This document shows positions 46,723-55,793 of a stretch of DNA of 64,000 bases, in pieces (position 1 is the first letter of the stretch; the number at the start of each line of letters is the position of its first letter). The position numbers and the translations under genes were made by a program. Source of the DNA: Diphasiastrum complanatum (lineage: Eukaryota > Streptophyta > Lycopodiopsida > Lycopodiales > Lycopodiaceae); the NCBI GenBank assembly GCA_029204225.1, contig CM055103.1, positions 55,559,592 through 55,623,591 of the forward strand. The letters run 5' to 3'. The notes under the pieces were generated by a model. That model was not told the origin of the DNA and did no database searches. It worked only from the letters and a program-made list of their open reading frames with translations.

Positions 46723-46959
46723 AGCACGCCGACGTGCTAAGTGAAATAGCTAGAAAAAAATATTTACAGCCTTCAAAGATAGCACACCGACTTGCTCAGT
46801 GTGTAAAAGGAAAAAAAAAATTGGCTGAATCACATGGCTTTTTTTGTTTTTCTAGCTGAATCACTTGGCACACCGGCGTGCTAGGTGATTCAGAATTTCC
46901 ATTTTTTATTTTTTTATATTTTTATATTTTTTTTCTTTTCTTTAGCACGCCGACATGCC
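46723..46959. repeat. four spaced copies of AGCACGCCGACGTGCT-like motif
   Basis: AGCACGCCGACGTGCT at 46723-46738, AGCACACCGACTTGCT at 46781-46796, GGCACACCGGCGTGCT at 46867-46882, AGCACGCCGACATGCC at 46944-46959. The first is an imperfect palindrome (AGCACG...CGTGCT). Set in very AT-rich sequence. Confidence 0.8.
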
Positions 46960-47056
46960 ATAATTGGAGGCTAAAAAAAAATCAAGTGCAATCCAACCAA
47001 ACATACACTAGACTTGTCACTTAAGGATGCAAATGTTTGTGGAGAATCATAGTCTC

Positions 47057-47539
47057 TGTTAGAGTCCAGTTACGACTCTATAATGACCTCGGCACGACCG
47101 GTCATCAGAGGGCTTGAGGCCAAGTATTGGCAAGGGCCGGTGACCGATGAGGACATCTGTCCCAAGTTGGGACCGGTGCGTCCCGAGCAGTGACCCGGTG
47201 TGGCCGCCTGACAAGCTGTCAGAGACGCGGTGTGTCTTGACCGTTGGGACCCTAGCCGTCAGTGACGAGATGCTAGCCGACAAGTAGTCGGGGTGACCAA
47301 TAGGGTCACAGGTCTTTGGCGGGGCACGGGGGTGGTACCCTATGAGTCACTCAGTGTTCACAGGTCACAAGGGCCATGCATGCCAAGTGGACTGATCACC
47401 CACAGATGGATGCCATGTGCCAGTTGATGGGAATGAATAGCAGGTAGAAGGACTCAAGGAGGGGGTGCCTATGGTTGGGAGGTTCATTCTACACACCGGC
47501 TTCTGGTATTCACGAGCTTAGAGAGACTGGCTTGTGACA
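47057..47539 (+). repeat. 5' LTR of gypsy element
   Basis: 483 bp, TGTTAGAGTCC...CTTGTGACA. GC-rich for the window. No second copy here, so ends rest on TG/CA and the adjacent primer site. Confidence 0.75.
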
Positions 47540-47540
47540 A

Positions 47541-47554
47541 TTGGTATCAGAGCC
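47541..47554 (+). other. primer-binding site, initiator tRNA-Met
   Basis: TTGGTATCAGAGCC one base after the LTR end. Confidence 0.9.
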
Positions 47555-48484
47555 TCGTTCTAGAGAGAGAAAACGTCGTTCTAGAGAGAGAAAGTGTAAA
47601 AATTTTCAGATTTTGCTTGTTTTTGAAGAATTTTGGAGGGAGAAAACATGGGAGACAGATTGGAGAAGAAAGGTGGGCCTCCAGCGCTGCTGTTCCAACA
47701 TACAAGGAGCCCACAAAAATCCATTTTGAGGGAGAAAATTTGGGTAAATTTTTTTCAGATGCTCCATCGCCTTCCTGTAACCAATTTTCGTCGCTGAAAA
47801 GGAGGGAAAAGGGTGCAAATTGGAGGGGATTCTGGGCGCACTTTCTACCTGCAGCTCCAGCGCTGTCCTCAGAACTATCCAACGTTTGTTTAGCTGGGAA
47901 TTTTGGGCACGTTTCTCTCCTACAGTTGGAGTGCTGTTTTAGCACTGATCTAGCGCCCAATTTGTAACTGTTCCAGCGCTGATCTGAGGACACAAAAGTA
48001 TCTAAAACGTGGGAAAAGTTGAAGTGCAGCTCTAGCACTGATATAGCGCCCTCCTACAGCCTATCTTATCGTTGGAAAGAGAGGAAAAGACCGTACAATT
48101 TCAGTAGACTTGGGGTAGTTCGTTTCTACAGCTCCAGCGTACTTATTTCAGACCTGTTTTTAGCAAGGGAATTGAGGCACACTTGTTGTAATTAGAACGG
48201 TGGCCAGAAAGAAGTTTTTTGAAAGCCTGACCAGCGCTGATCTAAGGACATATCAATACTCCAATTTGTGGGGAACTAGAGCGCTGCTCTAGCTCCGATT
48301 TAGCACCCATTTCTGACTGTTCCAGCGCTGATTTCAGAATCTACAAACATCCAAAATTGTGGAAGCAGCTGTTCAGACACCATCCGCTGTAGCCTACCGC
48401 TTTTCTGAGGGGATTCCTTTGCTTGGATTCCAGGGAGAGCTCATGCAATTTCTAGTTTGATTTTGTGTTGTCTCTGTTTTATTA
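47555..48484 (+). other. gypsy leader with repeated CAGCGCTG palindromes
   Basis: The 8-base palindrome CAGCGCTG occurs at 47682, 47858, 47974, 48232 and 48323, with a near copy (GAGCGCTG) at 48279. Longer blocks repeat too: CCAGCGCTGATCTGAGGACA at 47973 and a one-base variant at 48231; the 47930-47990 and 48280-48340 stretches align. No coding is evident; the long minus-strand frame here is not conserved. Confidence 0.75.
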
Positions 48485-48485
48485 C

Positions 48486-49796
48486 ATGATGGAGGAAGAT
48501 AGAGTTGATATTCCACTAAGTCCACCTGTTGCTCTCCCATCACCACCACCCAGCCCTGTGCCTAGTTCTGACCGTAATCCGCCTATACTGGCTGCCCGTT
48601 CGCCTGCTGGTACTTCCCCTTCTGTGCAAGCTCGCATAGATAGTGTGGAAAAGACCGTCGCAGAGATGCGAGCGATGATGGTAGCTAGTGGTTATGCATC
48701 TTCCTCACAGTTTGCTCCGCCTTATCCGTCTTCTGTTGTTCGTCCTGTGTTACCTCCACCTTACCCAAAAGACAAAGATATCAAGCCTACCCGTTTCGCA
48801 GGAAACACTCCCCAACGCAATACTGATATAGTAGATCAGTGGTTGCATAGGTGGGAAGAATATTTTGATTTGAAGCGGTCCCCAACTGATGAGGGTTGGC
48901 GGGTTCACAAAGCTGCTTACCATTTTATTGATTTTGCTGACAGGTGGTGGCGCAAGTTGTTGAAGTCTAATCAGGCTCCATCCACCTGGCTTGAGTTTAA
49001 GCGAGCTTTCAGAGATCAGTTTATTCCTCCACATGAGCATGTGCGTGCGACGGATGCTTGGCTTTTGCATCGTCAGAGGCGGTACATGGTGCATGAATAT
49101 GCCAATAGGTATCGTGAGACGCTTATCAAGATTCCAAAAGAGATTCCCGAGTGGCTGGTAGTCCACAAGTTCATATTTGGCCTTCGTGAAGAGTTGAGGC
49201 CTTCAGTGCTTAATGAAGGGTGCAAGACCTTAGAAGAGGCAGTTGCTACAGCTCTCAACTTTGAAGGTAATGTGCGCACCAAGGCTGAATCTGGAGCGCC
49301 AAGCTGGCTTCAGAACAAGGGTTCGCGAAAGTCTGGCCAAGCTGGTGAGAAAGGCTTTTCGCAGAAGGATCCTATCCAGATGCAGCAGACTTTGAAGCGC
49401 AAGGCGGGATCTCCTATGGCTCGTCGTGCTTACGACAAGTCTCCCCTCAGTCCTGAGCAAAAGGAAAAGGCCAAGAAAGAAGGATTATGTTTTTTCTGTC
49501 TTGGCAAGCATCTTTTCAAAGATTGTCCTCGATGTACGGGCAAGAAGCTCCATACTATGCAACGTCAAGATGAGGGCAAGGATGTGGATGACTTGTTGGT
49601 AAGTGATGATGAGGACACTCGTCGTGTCATGACTATTTCGGTGCGGAAGCTTGTTCCAGAGGCACCAGTTTGTTACTTGTCCACCAAGGCGCGGGAAGCT
49701 TATCAGTTTCCAGATAGTGAACTGATACGCATGAGGGGAAAGCTGGAAGGTCATGACGTGCTCGTCTTGTTTGACACCGGTTCCTCGCATAAATAG
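48486..49796 (+). CDS. gypsy gag with start of protease
   Basis: The likely start is the ATG of MMEEDRVDIPLSPP at about 48486, after the leader frame. Pro-rich N terminus, then the Retrotrans_gag core (WLHRWEEYFDLKR, DRWWRKLLKSN, WLEFKRAFRDQFIPP, VHEYANRYRETLIKIP). A zinc knuckle CFFCLGKHLFKDC has one residue fewer than usual between the second Cys and His (C-X2-C-X3-H-X4-C). The frame reaches VLFDTGSSHK, the protease active site, and then stops at TAG. The rest of protease and the protease-RT linker are deleted; RT resumes about 20 bases later. About 437 codons. Confidence 0.88.
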   Translation: MMEEDRVDIPLSPPVALPSPPPSPVPSSDRNPPILAARSPAGTSPSVQARIDSVEKTVAEMRAMMVASGYASSSQFAPPYPSSVVRPVLPPPYPKDKDIKPTRFAGNTPQRNTDIVDQWLHRWEEYFDLKRSPTDEGWRVHKAAYHFIDFADRWWRKLLKSNQAPSTWLEFKRAFRDQFIPPHEHVRATDAWLLHRQRRYMVHEYANRYRETLIKIPKEIPEWLVVHKFIFGLREELRPSVLNEGCKTLEEAVATALNFEGNVRTKAESGAPSWLQNKGSRKSGQAGEKGFSQKDPIQMQQTLKRKAGSPMARRAYDKSPLSPEQKEKAKKEGLCFFCLGKHLFKDCPRCTGKKLHTMQRQDEGKDVDDLLVSDDEDTRRVMTISVRKLVPEAPVCYLSTKAREAYQFPDSELIRMRGKLEGHDVLVLFDTGSSHK

Positions 49797-50603
49797 GATG
49801 AGCCTATAAGAGGAAGAGGAAGTCAGAAAAATGTTGGAGGAGTATATCAAGTTGGGATACATCCGTCCGAGTTATTCACCTTTCGCCTCTCCTATTTTAC
49901 TTGTTAAGAAAAAAGATGGTAGTTTCCGAATGTGTGTAGATTACAGGGGATTGAATAAAATCACTGTAAAGCACAAGTATCTGATGTCCAGGATTGATGA
50001 TCTACTGGATGCGTTGCAAGGTGCAACCATTTTCAATAAGATAGATCTCAAAAGTGGATACCATCAAATACAGATTCGAGATGAAACGTCCATAAGACGG
50101 CCTTCCAAACCGGTTTCGGTCATTATGAGTTTTTGGTTATGCCATTTGGGTTAACCAATGCCCCAGCCACGTTCATGATGCTCATGAACGATGTCTTGCG
50201 AGACTATATGGGCAAATTTGTCGTCAATTTATTGACGATATATTGGTTTTTAGTAAAGCGGTTGAGGAGCATGAGGTTCATCTCAAGACCGTATTGGGCA
50301 AGTTACAAGCTTCTGTCTTGTATGCCAATGTTCAGAAGACAGAGTTGTGTAAGACTCGTGTCGACTATTTGGGTCACGTAGTGACAGCTGAGGGTATTTC
50401 GGTTGACCCAGCCAAGGTGGCTGTGGTTAAGAAGTGGCCGAGGCTTGCCGATATACGCCAATTACAGTCTTTCTTAGGCTTTTGTAAGTTCTATCGGCGG
50501 TTTGTTAGGAATTATTCCTGGATGGCTGCTCCTTTAACGGACCAGTTAAAGAAAAACAACATTGTGGTTCGATGGGATGCTTAAGCTCAACAACGTTTTG
50601 AGA
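49797..50603 (+). pseudogene. gypsy reverse transcriptase, partial and frameshifted
   Basis: [34 protein letters not shown] and [13 protein letters not shown] open RT. A frameshift near 50085 leads to [14 protein letters not shown], and a second near 50225 to IDDILVFSK (the YxDD block) and [33 protein letters not shown]. It ends at AQQRFES in the connection domain, where TRIM sequence begins. Three frames are needed to read it. Confidence 0.88.
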
Positions 50604-50798
50604 GCATCCCATCCGATATGAGGGAGGTCCTGGGTTCGAATCCTAGTCTGTCCATCCATATTATGATTTATGGATTTCTAACATGGTATCAGAGCCAAGT
50701 TAGACTAACAGTTCATGGTGTCAAAGCCATGGTTAGGTAGCCCAAGTTGTGGGACAGGTGACAGCTAGGACCCCAACCAAGTGTGGCTTGAGGGGGGG

Positions 50799-50949
50799 TG
50801 CTGGAATATCAATCCACACTCTAGAGAGAACTATCAAACAGGGCGGAGGGCGGATAGCTCAGTGGTAGAGCATCCCATCCGGTATGAGGGAGGTCCTGGG
50901 TTCGAATCCTAGTCTATCCATCCATATTATGATTTATGGATTTCCAACA
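50799..50949 (+). repeat. TRIM LTR2, 151 bp, with tRNA-like insert
   Basis: TGCTGGAATATCAATCC...GGATTTCCAACA, immediately followed by the primer site. Contains the tRNA-like block at 50849-50920. Confidence 0.87.
50849..50920 (+). promoter_or_regulatory. tRNA-like Pol III promoter inside the TRIM LTR
   Basis: A-box TAGCTCAGTGG at about 50854 and B-box GGTTCGAATCC at about 50895 lie about 41 nt apart, the tRNA spacing. The D-arm GCTC AGTGGTA GAGC and T-arm CTGGG TTCGAAT CCTAG fold as in a tRNA. The acceptor stem pairs poorly and the anticodon loop lacks the usual T33, so this is a tRNA-derived sequence, not a working tRNA gene. The same block is at 50604-50660 (partial) and 57272-57345 (decayed, with B-box GGTACAAATCC). 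Confidence 0.75.
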
Positions 50950-51067
50950 TGGTATCAGAGCCAAGTTAGACCTAACAGTTCATGGTGTCAAAGCCATGGT
51001 TAGGTGGCCCAAGTTGTGGGACAGGTGACAGCTAGGACCCCAACCAAGAGTGGCTTGAGGGGGGGTG

Positions 51068-51425
51068 TGTTACGAGCTCATAACCAGTGCCGAACCCTAG
51101 AGAACACAGATAGGTCAGATACCACAGTCAGGGTCGTGTCCAGTGTACATGACCAACAGGGCAAGACAGTGTGAGTAGTGTGCCTCAGCACGGTCCATAG
51201 CCATGGCGGGCCTAACACAGCCTAGGGACCCTGTCAGCAGGATAGGGCCCCCAGTTGGGTCCCGACGTGCAGTCGGCCACGTCAGTGCCACGTGGCCGAC
51301 ACTTGGTAGTAGCATGCTACCAGTCCTCACACTGGGCTAGGAGGGGCTTACTCTATATCAGGGAGTAGGCAAGGTTGGGTGGATCAGTTAGTGTTTGCCC
51401 TACTGTGGTGTTAGGATCAATTACA
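51068..51425 (+). repeat. 5' LTR of chromovirus, 358 bp
   Basis: TGTTACGAGCTC...GATCAATTACA. TATA-like CTCTATATC at about 51351. Carries 29-bp and 18-bp stretches missing from the 3' LTR. Confidence 0.94.
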
Positions 51426-51426
51426 C

Positions 51427-51440
51427 TGGTATCAGAGCCA
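51427..51440 (+). other. primer-binding site, initiator tRNA-Met
   Basis: TGGTATCAGAGCC one base after the LTR. Confidence 0.92.
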
Positions 51441-52147
51441 TCTCCATCCTAGGGAATTTAGTTTTCAACAGTGGAGAAAGTAGCTAGATTGCTTAGAACT
51501 TCTTCAAGTTCTCAGAAAGAAATAGAGGAGGAGACTCGCTGTAGGAACAGTCTCCTACTGAGGAAATCTTGGTGGATTTACTTGCTTGTCAGATAGAAAT
51601 TAGTAAAAGTTTCTAGAGCAGGTCCAACGCTGTATTTCCAGCTTTCATCTTTGATTTTTGCCATCAGATTCGGGAATTAGAACGATATTTTGAAGAGGAA
51701 GAGTGGTGCTGATCCAGCGCTGACAGTACCCACATCTTTTCTGATTTCTAGAACCATATTTGGTTTTAAATCAAAGTTTTTTTGGAGCAAATAGGTCGCT
51801 GTCCAGCCAGCGAGGGTAGAGAGACACCAAAATCAGAAATTGAAATACTTTTTGGGTCTCAAATCAGAAGCAAACGAGCCAGTTGGGCTGCAATCAGACC
51901 AGCGAGCTACTATCCTCAAAGAACCGGGAAATTTGGCACCATTTTGAAGCTTCAAACTGGCATTTTCCGGGACAGCAGGTCTGAAATCTTGGGGAAAAGA
52001 GCTGAAAGGGTTCCTCTTCGTAATTTCTTTGGAAGTACAGTCCTCAGAAACAGCTAAGTCATCTTTCCTTTCCCTTGTACAATTGTAAATCAGTTTTTTA
52101 GACTTTTTTCCTTCAGAAGTTAAGGTAGCTCTCTTTCAGTTCCGAAG
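51441..52147 (+). other. chromovirus leader
   Basis: About 700 bp. One CAGCGCTG palindrome at 51715-51722 and related CCAGCGAG/CCAACGCTG words nearby, recalling the leader of the 47-kb gypsy element. Confidence 0.65.
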
Positions 52148-52202
52148 ATGACCACTCCTCAGGGACCTGATCAACCCCCGGAGAGAGGCTGAAACAGAAG
52201 CC

Positions 52203-54473
52203 TTGGCTTACAGAAAAGGGAAGGAACCAATGGAATTGGAAGAACAGGAACAGTTCGCCGAAGAACTCGACGAACTGGTTACCAAGGAGCAGTTTCTCCA
52301 GTTGGTAACAGAAGTGGATGAACTGAAGTTGGCATTAGCCAATTTCAAGTCCAGTGTGGACGACTCGTTCGCTGAACTCAAAAACTTGATTTTGAGTTCC
52401 GCGAAAGGAAGCCTTCCCTCCACTTCTCAGTTATCCCCTTCTCCACTTCCATCAGTTTCGGGTGAGACTTTACGGTCTCACCCCAGTGTTTTTAAAGATT
52501 TAAAACCTCCTACTTTTAATGGGGAAGAGAAGGATAGAAATGCAGATATTCTACAAACCTTCCTCAACAAATGGAAGAACATTCATGCTCTTAAACAGAC
52601 CCCTGACCATTTGCAAGCTATTGAGGCCAGTCTTTCCTTAGGGCCTATGGCCTATAAGTGGTGGTTAAATCTCCAGGAGACTGGGCAGACTCCCCGGTCA
52701 TGGAAAGCTTTTGAAGAGGCTTTCCTAAGAGAATTTCTACCAGAAAATGAACTGGATAGAGCCTGGGAAGCCTGGGAAAGAACAATAATGGATAAATCCC
52801 TCATCCAATATATCTCGCAGTATCGAGAAGCAATTTTAAAGATTAAAAATATGGATGACTATCAGAAAATTAGGGGATTTGTCCGTGGCCTCAAAGATGA
52901 ATATAAAGTAGAGGTCCAGAGAAACTCGCCTATTACCCTTGAGCAAGCTCTCAGATATGCTCAAATCTATGATGATTCAGTGGGTAGGAAGAAAGCGAGA
53001 CAACAACCACTTTCTGAGCAGCCTTCTCATAAAGACTTTCAATTTAAGAAGAAATTTTTAAAAAGAAAGAAGCAAGATAAATTTAAAAGTGAAGCTTCTC
53101 AGAAACGCCCTTCACTCATACAGCCCTTAAAACCAGATGATTTTGAGAAAGTCAAACAAGAACGTTTGTGCTTTGTGTGTATGGGCAAGGGACACACAGT
53201 CAGACAGTGTCCCAAGGGGCCTTTCACTAAAAAAGATAAGAAAGATAAAAAACAAGTTCATCTTGTTCAGACTGTATGTTTCCCCAGTGACTCGGCAGCT
53301 TCCGAGATCAAAGTGTATCATGAAGATCATGAACACTGTTGTCAGCTGACCTCTGCAATGCTAGCGAGACCCTTCAGCTTTGGGCCGCATGACCTAGTAT
53401 GTATGCATGGGAAGGTTGGTAACCAGTCAGTAAGAGTCATGGTTGATGATGGGGCAACCCATAATTTCATCAACTACACCCTGGTTAAAAAGCTTAAACT
53501 ACCAGAAGTACCTAGTCAGCATAGGTACATAGTTTCATTAGCTAAGGGTGAAGATAAAAAAATATGGGAAACTATGGTAAGTAAGTTAAATCTTGGTATT
53601 CAGGGGTACCAAGATGAAATAAACTTTCAGATAATGCACCTGGATCGAACAGATATTGTTCTCGAGAGAGATTGGCTCTACAGTTTAGGACCTTCCCTCC
53701 ACATAAACTATCAGGAGAACACCCTAAGCTTTCAGCATAAAGGCCGAGAGATCCAGTTGCATGGGGAGCATGATGTTCCCAACAGTCCTATGCTCTGCAG
53801 TTCAAAGCTCTGTCAGCTAATCGAAGACGAAGACCATCAGGTATTCTTATGTGACTATCAGTTTATTCCTGAAGTTTCTATTTCCAGTTCTATTCAGCAG
53901 AAAATCAGTAGATTAGAAACTTTATTGTCTAAATTTAAAGATGTTTTTCCTGAAGATTTGCCACATGGTTTACCACCTAGCAGAGAGGTAGATCATGTAA
54001 TAAACCTAGTACCAGGTACAACACCTGTTTCTAAACCTCCGTATCGGGTCAGCCGAACAGAGGATGAAGAAATAACTAGGCAGTTAACAGACTATCTTGG
54101 GAAAGGCCAAATTCAGACCAGTAGTTCACCATGGGCCTCACCAGTCCTATTGGTGAAAAAGAAAGAGGGGTCTATGCGTCTTTGCGTAGATTACAGAGCC
54201 CTCAATAAAGTCACAATTAAGAATAAATACCCTATGCCTCGGGCAGACGAGTTGTTTGATCAACTCGACGGGGCTAAGTTTTTCAGCAAAATAGACCTCA
54301 GATCGGGATATCATCAAGTCCGTATAAAATCGGAAGATGTCTCGAAAACAGCTTTTAGGACTCGTCACGATCATTATGAGTTTAAGGTGATGCCATTTGG
54401 GCTCACAAATGCTCCAGCTACCTTTATGCCCTTGATGAACAGTGTCCTCAGACCATACTGGGTAAGTTTGTAG
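52203..54473 (+). CDS. chromovirus gag-protease-RT (first part)
   Basis: The open frame begins with a TTG; its first ATG is 52230. An ATG at 52148 starts [10 protein letters not shown] and enters this frame if the C run at 52175-52179 were one base shorter, so that is the likely original start. gag core: [42 protein letters not shown]. Zinc knuckle [14 protein letters not shown] at about residue 323. Protease [12 protein letters not shown] (usual DSG or DTG reads DDG) at about 414. [49 protein letters not shown]. The frame is lost by a one-base deletion at about 54456-54462, just before the catalytic block. Confidence 0.94.
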   Translation: MAYRKGKEPMELEEQEQFAEELDELVTKEQFLQLVTEVDELKLALANFKSSVDDSFAELKNLILSSAKGSLPSTSQLSPSPLPSVSGETLRSHPSVFKDLKPPTFNGEEKDRNADILQTFLNKWKNIHALKQTPDHLQAIEASLSLGPMAYKWWLNLQETGQTPRSWKAFEEAFLREFLPENELDRAWEAWERTIMDKSLIQYISQYREAILKIKNMDDYQKIRGFVRGLKDEYKVEVQRNSPITLEQALRYAQIYDDSVGRKKARQQPLSEQPSHKDFQFKKKFLKRKKQDKFKSEASQKRPSLIQPLKPDDFEKVKQERLCFVCMGKGHTVRQCPKGPFTKKDKKDKKQVHLVQTVCFPSDSAASEIKVYHEDHEHCCQLTSAMLARPFSFGPHDLVCMHGKVGNQSVRVMVDDGATHNFINYTLVKKLKLPEVPSQHRYIVSLAKGEDKKIWETMVSKLNLGIQGYQDEINFQIMHLDRTDIVLERDWLYSLGPSLHINYQENTLSFQHKGREIQLHGEHDVPNSPMLCSSKLCQLIEDEDHQVFLCDYQFIPEVSISSSIQQKISRLETLLSKFKDVFPEDLPHGLPPSREVDHVINLVPGTTPVSKPPYRVSRTEDEEITRQLTDYLGKGQIQTSSSPWASPVLLVKKKEGSMRLCVDYRALNKVTIKNKYPMPRADELFDQLDGAKFFSKIDLRSGYHQVRIKSEDVSKTAFRTRHDHYEFKVMPFGLTNAPATFMPLMNSVLRPYWVSL

Positions 54474-55561
54474 TCATATTTTTTGATGACATCCTCGTTT
54501 ACAGCAAAACGAGGAAGGAGCATCTAAAACACCTCAGAAAGGTGTTTCGATTGCTTAGAAAGCATAAGCTCTATGCTAAACAATCCAAGTGTGAATTCTT
54601 CGTTGAAGAAGTAGCATATTTGGGTCACATTATCTCTTCAGATGGGATTAAGATGGACCCAAATAAGGTTAAAGCCATACTCAGTTGGCTGAGACCTCAG
54701 AATATTTTGGAACTTCAGATCTTTCTTGGTCTGGCGGGATATTACAGACAATTTGTCAAGGAATATGCTCAGATAGCAGTTCCTATGACCAATCTCCTTA
54801 AGGGGAAGGGAAAGGAGTTCATTTGGGAGTCCGCACAGCAGGAGAGCTTTGATGCTCTCAAAACAGCCTTAGCTACAGCACCAGTTTTAAAAGTTGTCGA
54901 CCCCAATCAGCCATTTGTGGTCGAAATAGATGCTAGCGACTTTGCAGTAGGTGCTGTGCTAACTCAGGGTGGACGACCAGTTGCGTTCGAGAGTAAAAAA
55001 CTCGAGCCAGCTCAGACTAGGTACAGTGCCTATGAAAAGGAACTCTTTTCTATAGTACATGCCCTTAAGACTTGGAGGCATTATTTGTATGGTGCCAACT
55101 TTGAGGTCCTGACAGACCATGAGAGTCTCAGATACCTTTGCAATCAACCTGAGCTTAGAGGTCGGAGAGCTCGTTGGGCAGAGTTGATGCAAGAGTTTGA
55201 CACGTCTATCAGATATAGGCGTGGAAAATTCAATACAGTAGCAGATGCCCTTAGCAGAATGCCTATGATAAATGAGCTGAGTTTTACTCAGATTCGTAAT
55301 GAGTTACTCGAGTCCTTGAGAGGAAAATGCCAGCATGATGCATTCTTCTCTACTATCTGGAACTCAGTCCAGAACAGACAGTTACAGACTCCAGAACCAG
55401 TTCCCGGGGCTGGTGCCAGTTCATCCAAGAATACGGCAGCTTCCGTTGAGGATGATGATGAGTCCGAGTATACGTCGTCAGATGACGTTGAGGATTCTGA
55501 GCCTGTATTACCCAAGCAAACCCCAGTGGTTGAGGGTCAGTTGACTCAAGGATTCAAATGA
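54474..55561 (+). CDS. chromovirus RT C-terminus and RNase H (second part)
   Basis: The pol frame resumes just upstream with [16 protein letters not shown], holding the RT aspartates (FFDD). Then come [29 protein letters not shown], RNase H ([48 protein letters not shown]) and [17 protein letters not shown] at 55559-55561 interrupts the frame before integrase, followed in the same frame by integrase sequence. The acidic linker ([17 protein letters not shown]) is natural to this region. Confidence 0.93.
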
Positions 55562-55793
55562 AAACAGTATTCCATTCAGGATGAGTACTTGCTCTATAGA
55601 GATAGAGTATGTGTCCCCAATTCAGAGGATTATAGGCAGCAGGTCCTATATGAATGTCATGACAATCCTGGTGCGGGACACCCAGGCATACAGAAGACCT
55701 ATGAGCTTCTTCGTAGGCAATTTTTCTGGCCCAGTATGAAAAAGGACGTCGAAATGTCTAGTAAATAAAGCAGAGCGTTTAAAGGCAGGAGGG
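55562..55793 (+). pseudogene. chromovirus integrase zinc-finger region, damaged
   Basis: After the TGA the frame reads YLLYRDRVCVPNSEDYRQQVLYECHD, GHPGIQKTYELL and FFWPSMKKDVE: the two His of the HHCC zinc finger are present. A small deletion at about 55753-55765 then changes the frame. The second half keeps one Cys (KCLV) but lacks the second, so the finger is incomplete. Confidence 0.85.

Larger units (their letters stand above)
47057..50603 (+). mobile_element. Ty3/gypsy element, 5' portion, cut off by the TRIM
   Basis: LTR 47057-47539, initiator tRNA-Met-type primer site, a 0.9-kb leader, gag, the first residues of protease, then (after a deletion) RT to the start of the RNase H linker. 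At 50600-50606 it joins the middle of a TRIM LTR across the shared word AGAGCATCCC. RNase H, integrase and 3' LTR are missing. Confidence 0.88.
50604..51067 (+). mobile_element. tandem TRIM, left part (LTR1 fragment, interior, LTR2, interior)
   Basis: Structure: LTR1 3' part (50604-50683), interior 1 (50684-50798), LTR2 (50799-50949), interior 2 (50950-51067). LTR3 is at 57226-57368, beyond the inserted chromovirus. Each interior is about 116 bp, starts with TGGTATCAGAGCC (initiator tRNA-Met primer site) and ends in a polypurine tract GCTTGAGGGGGGG. No coding capacity. Three LTRs sharing two interiors is the product expected from unequal recombination between two tandem copies. Confidence 0.85.

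Noticed and set aside
47547-48038. 163-codon minus-strand frame
   Set aside because: Lies over the gypsy leader, opposite to the element, with no domain; other frames here are equally open.
50849-50920. A true tRNA gene
   Set aside because: Acceptor stem does not pair well and the anticodon loop lacks T33; it is repeated inside TRIM LTRs. Called tRNA-like only.
52208-52423. Minus-strand frame over chromovirus gag
   Set aside because: Antisense shadow of the gag frame; low-complexity Ser-rich text.
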